DNA of 64,000 nucleotides from Roseococcus thiosulfatophilus (GTDB taxonomy: Bacteria; Pseudomonadota; Alphaproteobacteria; Acetobacterales; Acetobacteraceae). The number at the start of each line of letters is the position of its first letter. Position 1 is the first letter of the stretch. This document shows, in pieces, positions 50,808-57,902 of this stretch. The notes under the pieces are model-generated. The model saw nothing but the letters and a program-made list of their open reading frames with translations. It ran no database searches and was not told the origin of the DNA. The DNA is taken from positions 1 to 64,000 of the forward strand of contig NZ_JAFFQY010000004.1 in assembly GCF_017311575.1 (NCBI RefSeq), given 5' to 3'. Both the position numbers and the translations under genes were made by a program.

Positions 50808-52036
50808 GGATTGCGTCCTCCGTCGAGCACCACGCCGGCCGCGCGCAGCCGGGCGAGTTCGGCCTCGCCCAGCAGCGGTGCCAGCAGCGCGTCATTGTCC
50901 TGGCCGAGCGTGGGCGCGGCGTTGCGCTGGATGCCGGGGGTGGCGGAAAGCCGCGCCGTCTCGCCCGACGTGGGCAGCCAGCCGCCGGGCATCTCTTCGT
51001 CCGGCAGTTCGATCAGCGCCTCGCGGCCCGCGACGTAATGGTCCCGCGCGAGGCCGGCCACGTCCATGATGGGGCCGATGGTCACGCCGTCGCGGTCGAA
51101 CTGCGCCAGGGCCTCTTCCATCGTCAACCGCGCGATGGCGTCGCGCACCACGCCGTCAATCTCGTCCAGGTTCCGCACGCGGTCGGCGTTGGTGCGGAAG
51201 CGCGGGTCCTCCACCAGCTCAGGCCGGCCGATGCTGCGCATGAGCTTCACGAACATGGCCTGGGTGGAGCTGGAGAGCCCCACCCAGCCGCCATCCTTCG
51301 TGCGATAGGCGTTGCGCGGCGCGGTGTTGGTGCTGCGGCTGCCGGTGCGCGGCTTCACCTTTCCGGTGATGCGGTGGTTGGCCATCTGCGGCTCCAGCAC
51401 CGTGAAGATCGGCTCGAAGAGGGAGAGGTCCATCACCTGGCCTTGGCCGGTCACTTCGGCGTGGCGCAGCGCGATCATGGCGGTGGCCGCGCCATACAGC
51501 CCCGCATAGGCATCGGCCATGAACATGGGCGGCAGCACGGGTTCGCGGTCCTCGAAGCCGTTCAGCGCCGCGAAGCCCGAATAGCCCTCGACCAGCGTGC
51601 CGAAGCCCGGCTTGTGCGCGAAGGGCCCCGTCTGCCCCCAGCCCGAGATGCGCGCGATGACCAGGCGCGGGTTGATGGCGTGCAGCGTGGCCGGGCTCAG
51701 CCCCATCTCCTCCAGCACGCCGGGGCGGAAGCTTTCCACCAGCATGGCGGCCCCTTCCACGAGGCGCTTCACGACGGCGATGGCATCCGGCTGGCGCAGG
51801 TCGAGGCAGAGGCTGCGCTTGTTGCGGCACCAGGTCTTCCAGGAGGTCTCGATGCCGCCGACCTTCCAGGCGCGCAGGGAATCACCCGCGGGCGGTTCGA
51901 CCTTGATGACCTCGGCGCCGTGGTCCGCCAGCACCTTGGTGAGCATGTTGCCGGCGACGAGGCGCGAGAGGTCCACGACCCGCACGCCGTCCAGCGCGCC
52001 GCGCGCATCCGCGTCGAATTCCCGCCGCGTGAGCAT
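50804..52036 (-). CDS. CaiB/BaiF-type CoA-transferase
   Basis: Encodes 410 residues of the class III CoA-transferase family: GVRVVDLSRLVAGNMLTKVLAD near 17-38, AEVIKVEPPAGDSLR near 41-55, and FMADAYAGLYGAATAMIAL with the catalytic Asp in MADAYAG near 173. It transfers CoA between an acyl-CoA and a carboxylate. It overlaps the CitE-like gene by 4 bases and precedes it in the operon. Confidence 0.9.
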   Translation of the reverse strand: MLTRREFDADARGALDGVRVVDLSRLVAGNMLTKVLADHGAEVIKVEPPAGDSLRAWKVGGIETSWKTWCRNKRSLCLDLRQPDAIAVVKRLVEGAAMLVESFRPGVLEEMGLSPATLHAINPRLVIARISGWGQTGPFAHKPGFGTLVEGYSGFAALNGFEDREPVLPPMFMADAYAGLYGAATAMIALRHAEVTGQGQVMDLSLFEPIFTVLEPQMANHRITGKVKPRTGSRSTNTAPRNAYRTKDGGWVGLSSSTQAMFVKLMRSIGRPELVEDPRFRTNADRVRNLDEIDGVVRDAIARLTMEEALAQFDRDGVTIGPIMDVAGLARDHYVAGREALIELPDEEMPGGWLPTSGETARLSATPGIQRNAAPTLGQDNDALLAPLLGEAELARLRAAGVVLDGGRNP

Positions 52037-52119
52037 TCGCTTCGCCTCCCTCGAACCTGGGGGCGACGCTATGGGCTGCCCCGGGACGGGTCAATGCGAC
52101 CCGCCCCGGGAGCGTTTCA

Positions 52120-52166
52120 GCGACTGATTCACCGCTTCGGCGATGCCGCCTCCGCGGATCAGGCGC
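52120..52166 (-). repeat. Intergenic structured repeat, type B, copy 9
   Basis: Read on the minus strand, GCGCCTGATCCGCGG, inner GGCG/CGCC with loop GCAT, then GCGGTGAATCAGTCGC. It differs from the 35.8 kb copy by one base (GAAGCGG for GGAGCGG). It starts 8 bases after the stop of the TAXI receptor gene. Confidence 0.8.
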
Positions 52167-52174
52167 CTTGCACC

Positions 52175-53167
52175 TCAGGCGCCGACGAGGTTGTCGGGGA
52201 TGTTCTGGCCCACCTCGCGCAGGTAGCGCGCGGCACCGGGGTGGTAGGGCAGGAAGGTGTTCTTGCTGGCGTTCTCGGCCAGCGTCTCCGAACCCGCCGC
52301 GACGGCCTGGCGCAGCCGCGCATTCTGGCTCAGCACCGCCTTCGTCATCTCATAGGCCAGCGTCTCGGGCAGGCTGTGATGCGCGATGGCGAAGTTGAAC
52401 ATGCCCACCACGTTCAGCGCGCGGCCGGCCGTGCGGTAGGTGTTGGCGGGCAGCGTGCTGGCCGTCAGCTCGGGGAAGCGTTCGGTCAGGGTGCGCGTCT
52501 CGGCGGCGGTGAAGTCGATGAAGTTCACCTCGCCCTGCGTCTCCGCCTCGGAGAAGGCGGGGATGGGCACGCCGGAGGCGAAGAGGAACGCATCGAGCAG
52601 CCCGTCCTGCAGCTGGCCCGACATGTCGCTGCCCGAGCCGAAGCGGATGGCGGCGGGGCGGATGTTCAGCGCCTCGAACATCAGCGGGAAATAGGTGCCG
52701 GGCGTGCCGCCGCGCGGGCCCACGCCGACGTTCTTGCCCGCCAGCGCGGCCATGTTCGTCAGCCCGCTGCGCTTCAGCGTGATGCCGTGGAAGGGCGTGT
52801 CATACATGGGGAACAGCGCGCGGATGTCGCGGAAGCGGTTGCCCTGCGTCCAGGGCGCCGAGCCGTTCCAGGCCTGGAGCGCGACACCCATGGTGACCAT
52901 GCCGACTTCCACTTCGCGGCGCTGCACCAGGATGATGTTCTGGTTCGGGCCCTGCGTGGTGCGGTAGGAGATGTTCACGCCCGTGGCTTCCTGCGCCAGG
53001 CCGCCCCAGGCGGGCCCATACAGCGCGTAGGTGCCGCCGGGGGCGGCGGTGCCCATGTTGATGGCGCGGGGCCAGGACGGATCGCGGGGCTGGGCGAAGG
53101 CCCGGCCCATCAGGGCGGGCGCGGCGAGGCCGAGCGCGGTGCCGGCCAGCAGGATGCGACGTTGCAT
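52175..53167 (-). CDS. TAXI family TRAP transporter solute-binding protein
   Basis: Encodes 330 residues with a signal peptide (MQRRILLAGTALGLAAPALM, cleavage after RAFA near 25). The TAXI hallmark follows: INMGTAAPGGTYALYGPAWGGLAQ (in part) near 36-58, and FGSGSDMSGQLQDGLLDAFLF near 194-214. TAXI proteins bind glutamate, 2-oxoglutarate or other acids for TRAP-T permeases. No TRAP membrane subunit is adjacent, so it may use a distant permease. It probably starts the transcript that also carries the CaiB and CitE-like genes, with a type B repeat in between. Confidence 0.88.
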   Translation of the reverse strand: MQRRILLAGTALGLAAPALMGRAFAQPRDPSWPRAINMGTAAPGGTYALYGPAWGGLAQEATGVNISYRTTQGPNQNIILVQRREVEVGMVTMGVALQAWNGSAPWTQGNRFRDIRALFPMYDTPFHGITLKRSGLTNMAALAGKNVGVGPRGGTPGTYFPLMFEALNIRPAAIRFGSGSDMSGQLQDGLLDAFLFASGVPIPAFSEAETQGEVNFIDFTAAETRTLTERFPELTASTLPANTYRTAGRALNVVGMFNFAIAHHSLPETLAYEMTKAVLSQNARLRQAVAAGSETLAENASKNTFLPYHPGAARYLREVGQNIPDNLVGA

Positions 53168-53293
53168 GTTTCTATAACCTCCCGTGACATGATCGCGCCG
53201 CGTGTCAGTCCGCGCGGCGCCGTGCCTCATTCGTGGCGACCCTTCGGGTTAACCACGGATGGCCGGGCCAGATCAATGCGCGAGGAAGCGGGG

Positions 53294-54064
53294 ATGCGTC
53301 TCAGGGACAGGGTGGCGATCGTGACGGGCGGCGCCTCGGGCATCGGCCGCGCCATCGCGCGGCGCTTCGCGGCCGAGGGCGCCGTGGTCGTCATCGCCGA
53401 TGTGACGGAGACGGTGCGCGAGGGCGGCGAGGCCACGCGCGCGCTGATCGAGGCCGCGGGCGGCACCGCGCGCTTCCACCGCTGCGACATGGCAAGCTGG
53501 GCTGATGTGGACGCGCTGGTCACGGCCACGGTGGCGGAATTCGGCCGGCTGGACGTGATGGTGAACAACGCCGCCATCGGCGGGCGTGGCGGCAAGCTGC
53601 TCGACGTGGACGAGGCCGAATGGGACCGCGTGATGGCCGTGAACGCGAAGGGCGTCTTCCTCGGCTGCAAGCGCGCGGTGCAGCAATTCCTCGCGCAGCC
53701 CGTGCGGGGCGAGGCGCGGGGGCGCATCGTGAACATCTCCTCGCAGCACGGCATGGTGGCCGCACCGGCCGACATCGCCTATGGCACGGGCAAGGCGGCG
53801 GTGGTCTATCTCACGCGCCAAGTGGCGGTGGACTACGCGGCGGACCACATCATCTGCAACGCGGTGGCGCCGGGCCGCATCCTGACCGGCAAGCCCCTGG
53901 GCGACGCGCCGGACAGCCTGGAATACTCGCACATGCGAACGCCCTGGCCGCGGCTGGGCCGGCCGGACGACGTGGCCTCAGCCGCGCTGTTCCTGGCGAG
54001 CGACGAGGCCACCTACATCACCGGCCACAACCTGATGGTGGATGGGGGCTGGATGGCCTACTGA
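53294..54064 (+). CDS. SDR-family oxidoreductase
   Basis: Encodes 256 residues. The NAD(P) motif is VTGGASGIGRAIARRF near 10-25; NNAAIGG near 91; catalytic Ser in NISSQHG and YGTGKAAVVYL with Tyr and Lys near 157-161; the C-terminal LMVDGGWMAY. Acidic VIADVTE after the second strand suggests NAD(H) preference. ATG 53294 is used with AGGAAG 7 bases upstream; an in-frame ATG six codons earlier is possible. Two tandem structured repeats begin at the base after the stop. Confidence 0.9.
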   Translation: MRLRDRVAIVTGGASGIGRAIARRFAAEGAVVVIADVTETVREGGEATRALIEAAGGTARFHRCDMASWADVDALVTATVAEFGRLDVMVNNAAIGGRGGKLLDVDEAEWDRVMAVNAKGVFLGCKRAVQQFLAQPVRGEARGRIVNISSQHGMVAAPADIAYGTGKAAVVYLTRQVAVDYAADHIICNAVAPGRILTGKPLGDAPDSLEYSHMRTPWPRLGRPDDVASAALFLASDEATYITGHNLMVDGGWMAY

Positions 54065-54166
54065 CGCGTCCGATCGCCAGCGCCGGCACGGCGGGGGCGT
54101 GAATCGGCCGCGCAGCCCCGCGTCCGATCGCCAGCGCCGGCACGGCGGGGGCGTGAATCGGCCGCG
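54065..54166 (+). repeat. Two identical tandem copies of the type A structured repeat (copies 5 and 6)
   Basis: Two identical 48-base units (54065-54112 and 54119-54166) are separated by CAGCCC. Each has arm CGCGTCCGATCG, inner stem CGCCG/CGGCG with loop GCA, and arm CGTGAATCGGCCGCG. They start at the base after the SDR stop and end 6 bases from the converging TctA stop. Confidence 0.88.
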
Positions 54167-54172
54167 CGTCCT

Positions 54173-55669
54173 TCAACCCAGCCCCACCTTCTTCGCCAGC
54201 CGCGCGCGGATCAGCGGCACGGCCAGCACCACCAGGATCATCGCGATCACGATCTGCGACACCACCGAGGAGACGAGCTGGATGTAGTCCCCCTGCGCGA
54301 TGATCAGCGCCAGGCGCAGGTTGCTCTCCGCCATGCCGCCCAGCACCACGCCCAGCACCACCGGCGCCAGCGGGAAGCGCAGCCGGTCCATCGCGTAGCC
54401 GATCAGGCCGAAGCCGAACATCAGGTACACGTCGAACATGCTGTCCTGCACGCTGTAGACGCCCACCACGCAAAGCCCCAGCACGCAGGGCGCCAGCAGC
54501 GCGGAGGGAATGCGCAGCACATTGGCGAAGAGCCGGCTGGCCACCACGCCGCCGAAGAAGATGATCAGCACGCTGGTGATCAGCATCTGGATCATGAAGC
54601 CATAGACCACGTCGCCATGGTCGCGGAACAGCGCGGGGCCAGGCTGCAAGCCATGGATCAGCAGCCCTCCCAGGATGATGGCCGTGACCGCGCTGCCCGG
54701 AATGCCGAGCGTGAGCGCGGGGATCAGCGCCGCCGCATTGTCGGCATTGTTGCCGCATTCGGCCGCCGCCACGCCGTTCTCATTGCCCTGGCCGAAGCTG
54801 TCGGGGTCCTTCGAGGCGCGCTTCTCCTCATTGTAGCTGAGGAAGGCGGCCAGCGAGCCGCCGGCGCCCGGCAGGATGCCGATGACGATGCCGATCAGCG
54901 AGGAACGGATCCAGGTCTTGATGAACTTCGTCCAGCCATGGAACAGGCCCACCGAGGCCCGCAGCACCGCCATGCCCTCATTGGCGCTTCGGCGCGCGGC
55001 TTCCTCGGCCAGCATGAAGATGGGCGGCAGGGCGTAGAGCCCCGTCAGCACCACCACCACATGCAGCCCGCCGGCCAGGTTCATGTCGTCGAAGGTGAAG
55101 CGTTCATGGCCCGAGACGCCGTCAATGCCCACCGTGCCCAGCAGCAGGCCGAAGCAGGCGGCGATGAGGCCCTTCACCGGGTCCTTGCCCAGCAGCACCG
55201 AGACGCTGCACAGGCCGAACACCGCCACCCAGAAATACTCCGCCGGGCCGAACAGCAGCGTGACCTGCACGAGCGGCGGCGCGAGCGCGATCAGCGCGAT
55301 CGCCGACGCCATGCCCCCCACCGCCGAGGACAGGCAGGAGATCTGCAGCGCCCGCGCCGCATCGCCCCGCTGCGCCATGGGGTAGCCGTCCAGCGTGGTG
55401 CAGACGGCGGCCGGCGTGCCCGGGATGCGCAGCAGCACGGCCGGGATGGCGCCGCCATACATCGCGCCATTGTAGATGCCCGCCATCATGCCCAGCGCCA
55501 CCAGCGGCTCCATGCCGAAGGTCAGCGGGATCAGCACCGCGATGCCCATGGTGGCCGAAAGCCCCGGCAGCGCGCCGATGACGATGCCGCCGATGGTGCC
55601 CACCACCATGGCCAATACGTTCTGCCAGGCGAAGACGCCCGGGATCGCGTGGAGCAGCCCATCCCACAT
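54173..55669 (-). CDS. TTT permease large subunit TctA
   Basis: Encodes 498 residues with about eleven helices. The family landmarks are GTIGGIVIGALPGLSATMGIAVLIPLTFGM near 23-52 (in part), YGGAIPAVLLRIPGTPAA near 72-89, and PGAGGSLAAFLSYNEEKRASK near 271-291. TctA is the main Na+- or H+-coupled membrane subunit for tricarboxylate or other carboxylate uptake. It is the third gene in a receptor-small-large order (tctC-tctB-tctA). Confidence 0.92.
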   Translation of the reverse strand: MWDGLLHAIPGVFAWQNVLAMVVGTIGGIVIGALPGLSATMGIAVLIPLTFGMEPLVALGMMAGIYNGAMYGGAIPAVLLRIPGTPAAVCTTLDGYPMAQRGDAARALQISCLSSAVGGMASAIALIALAPPLVQVTLLFGPAEYFWVAVFGLCSVSVLLGKDPVKGLIAACFGLLLGTVGIDGVSGHERFTFDDMNLAGGLHVVVVLTGLYALPPIFMLAEEAARRSANEGMAVLRASVGLFHGWTKFIKTWIRSSLIGIVIGILPGAGGSLAAFLSYNEEKRASKDPDSFGQGNENGVAAAECGNNADNAAALIPALTLGIPGSAVTAIILGGLLIHGLQPGPALFRDHGDVVYGFMIQMLITSVLIIFFGGVVASRLFANVLRIPSALLAPCVLGLCVVGVYSVQDSMFDVYLMFGFGLIGYAMDRLRFPLAPVVLGVVLGGMAESNLRLALIIAQGDYIQLVSSVVSQIVIAMILVVLAVPLIRARLAKKVGLG

Positions 55670-55687
55670 GGCGCGTTTTCCGTCCGG

Positions 55688-56119
55688 TCAGTTGTCGAGG
55701 AACAGGCCGGGCGGCAGGCGCCGGCTGAAGGCGGCCACGAAGACCAGCCACACCGCGCCGGTGAAGGCCGCACTCGCCGCCAGCACCAGCAGCGGCCGCC
55801 GCAGGCCCAATGCGAAGGCCAGCACCGCCACGAAGACGAAGGTCGCGGGGAAATACCCCACCGGCTCCACCGCGAGGACGTAGAGGGCCGTCAGCCCGAC
55901 CGTGATGGCCAGGTTGCGGGCATGCTCGACGAAGCGCGCCTCCGGCGCCGCGCGCCGCAGCCCGGCCGTGAACATCAGCACGGCCAGGATGCCCATGGCG
56001 CCCAGGATGAGGCGCGGGAACATGGCGGCGTCGGTCGCCACCCCTTGCAAATCGTACCAGCCCCCCGCCACCAGCAGCAGGATGAAGAGGGCGGCGATGC
56101 TGTCGCGGTGCAGGGCCAT
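55688..56119 (-). CDS. TTT permease small subunit TctB
   Basis: Encodes 143 residues with four helices, starting MALHRDSIAALFILLLVAGGWY and containing FPRLILGAMGILAVLMF near 33-50, typical of TctB. It lies 18 bases upstream of tctA and 7 bases downstream of tctC. Confidence 0.88.
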   Translation of the reverse strand: MALHRDSIAALFILLLVAGGWYDLQGVATDAAMFPRLILGAMGILAVLMFTAGLRRAAPEARFVEHARNLAITVGLTALYVLAVEPVGYFPATFVFVAVLAFALGLRRPLLVLAASAAFTGAVWLVFVAAFSRRLPPGLFLDN

Positions 56120-56126
56120 GGCGGGA

Positions 56127-57095
56127 TCAGCGGCGCCAGGGGTCCTCGCGCCAGAGTCGCCCGATCTCCTCGTTCAGCCCGGTGAGGTAGGTGCGGTATT
56201 CCGCGCGCGGCATGGGGGCGAGGAAGAGCAGCTGTTCGCGCGCCTTCACCTGGAATTCCGGGTCGGCGAGCGTCGCCGTCACGGCGCGGGACAGGCGTTC
56301 GATGATCTCGGGTGGCGTGCCGGCGGGCGCGGCGAGGCCACGGTCCGAGCCCGCGACCACGTCAATGCCCTGCTCGCGCATCGTCTTGGCGTCCGGCAGC
56401 TCATCCCAGCGGCTGGCGGCCATGAAGCCGAGGTTGCGGATCTGCCCTTCCTTCACGAAGGGCGCCGCCTCGCCGATGCCGAAGGTGCTGGCCATGATGT
56501 GCCGGCCCAGCAGCGCGGTGCGGTTGGGCGCGGTGCCGGGGAAGGGCACCAGCGTGGCGCGCATGTCCACCTTCCGCATGAAGGCCAGCGTGGCCAGGTG
56601 CATGGCGGAGCCCGTGCCCTGCATGCCGATGGTCATGCGGCCGGGGTTGGCCTTCGCCCAGGCCACCAGCTGGTCAATGGTCTGGAATTCGCTGGACGGG
56701 TGGACGTTGATCGAGGCCGGGTCGGAGACGAGGTTCGCGATGAACTCGAAGCTCTCGAAGGTGTAGCGCGTGCGCCGCTCATGCGGGATGGTGATGAAGG
56801 CGGGCGCGTTCAGCATGCCGATGGTGTGGCCGTCGGGCCGCGCCTGGGCCAGCTGCGTGAAGCCGATCTCGCCGCCCGGTCCCGGACGGTTCACCACGCC
56901 GATGCGCGCGCCGCCGCCCAGGTGCTTTTCCATGAAGGGCGCCAGGGTGCGGGCCAGGATGTCCGTGCCGCCGCCCGCCGCGAAGCCGATCAGCATCTCG
57001 ATGGGACGCGAGGGCCATCCCTGGGCAATGGCCGGCGTGGCGAGCACGCCCATGGCGGTGGCGGACAACAGGCTGCGTCGGTGAAGGCGCGTCAT
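56127..57095 (-). CDS. TTT substrate-binding protein TctC (Bug family)
   Basis: Encodes 322 residues with signal peptide MTRLHRRSLLSATAMGVLA, then WPSRPIEMLIGFAAGGGTDILAR (in part) and NRPGPGGEIGF near 69-79, ARPDGHTIGML. It is the periplasmic receptor for the adjacent TctBA and the first gene of the operon. Substrate not predictable; the neighbourhood (CoA-transferase, CitE-like lyase) suggests a di- or tricarboxylate. ATG 57095 is preceded by a GGGAGCC. Confidence 0.9.
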   Translation of the reverse strand: MTRLHRRSLLSATAMGVLATPAIAQGWPSRPIEMLIGFAAGGGTDILARTLAPFMEKHLGGGARIGVVNRPGPGGEIGFTQLAQARPDGHTIGMLNAPAFITIPHERRTRYTFESFEFIANLVSDPASINVHPSSEFQTIDQLVAWAKANPGRMTIGMQGTGSAMHLATLAFMRKVDMRATLVPFPGTAPNRTALLGRHIMASTFGIGEAAPFVKEGQIRNLGFMAASRWDELPDAKTMREQGIDVVAGSDRGLAAPAGTPPEIIERLSRAVTATLADPEFQVKAREQLLFLAPMPRAEYRTYLTGLNEEIGRLWREDPWRR

Positions 57096-57209
57096 GGCGT
57101 GGCTCCCGTTCTGTTCTGTTTCATGGACACAGACGCCCGCCGGCGCCCGCCTCCCCCTGTGTCGGCGCACGGTAACACGGGATGAGGCGCGGTCAACGTG
57201 AACGGGGCC

Positions 57210-57899
57210 TCACGCCTCGGCGCTGGGCGTGGCGCGGGCGAGGCCGCCATAGGCGTCCAGCATGCGCTCGCGCCAGGACCAGACGGGATCATCCTCCGTC
57301 AGCAGGCGCAGCGGGCTGGCGCCGCGCGCCCACATGAAGGCGCCCATCACCACATGGTCCGCGTAGTCGGGCGCGTCGCCGCCGAGATAGGGCTGCGCCG
57401 TGACGGTGTCGCGCAATGGCGCGAGCATGGCGCGGAATTCCGGCAACCGCGCCTCACGGTCGCGCGTCACCTCCGCGAGCTTCATGCCGAAGCGCTTTTC
57501 CCGGCTGGCGATGAAGTAGCTCCGCGCCGGTTCGTCGAGCAGCGGCGGCACGTCCGAGACGATCAGCCGGATCAGCGCCGCGTGGAACACCGTCCCGGTC
57601 CAGGACTGGATGAAGCGATAGGCGTGGGCGCGCCCGTGCATCAGGCTGGGAAGTTCCGGATAGGCCTCGTCGAGATGGCGCGCGATGGCGAAGGAATCCG
57701 GCACCACGCGCTCGCCATCCACCAGCACCGGCACCTTGTCATGCTTCGCGAAGGCAAGGCGCTCCGTCTCGGTGAAGCGCCAGGGGATGCTCTCGAAGTC
57801 GAGCCCCTTGTGCGCCAGCGCGAAACGGCTGCGCCAGCAGAAAGGGCTGAAGACGCGGGCGGGGTCGGTGCCGCAGAGTTCGTAGAGCTGCCGCGCCAT
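57210..57899 (-). CDS. Glutathione S-transferase family protein
   Basis: Encodes 229 residues. The N-terminal thioredoxin-like domain has FSPFCWRSRFALAHKGL near 17-33 and the cis-Pro KVPVLVDG near 55-62, followed by DSFAIARHLDEAYP. The C-terminal helical domain holds DYADHVVMGAFMWARG. This resembles the beta-etherase (LigE/LigF)-like GST branch. The role is probably conjugation or reductive cleavage with glutathione. It is 3 bases downstream of the DUF4139 gene. Confidence 0.85.
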   Translation of the reverse strand: MARQLYELCGTDPARVFSPFCWRSRFALAHKGLDFESIPWRFTETERLAFAKHDKVPVLVDGERVVPDSFAIARHLDEAYPELPSLMHGRAHAYRFIQSWTGTVFHAALIRLIVSDVPPLLDEPARSYFIASREKRFGMKLAEVTRDREARLPEFRAMLAPLRDTVTAQPYLGGDAPDYADHVVMGAFMWARGASPLRLLTEDDPVWSWRERMLDAYGGLARATPSAEA

Positions 57900-57902
57900 G
57901 GC

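Noticed and set aside
53247-53257. CtrA-like TTAACC box upstream of the SDR gene
   Set aside because: Only one half-site is present and there is no second TTAA at the right spacing.
50588-53293. A very long upstream extension of the SDR frame
   Set aside because: It is antisense to the CitE-like, CaiB-like and TAXI genes, whose protein signatures are clear. Only 53294-54064 has SDR motifs.
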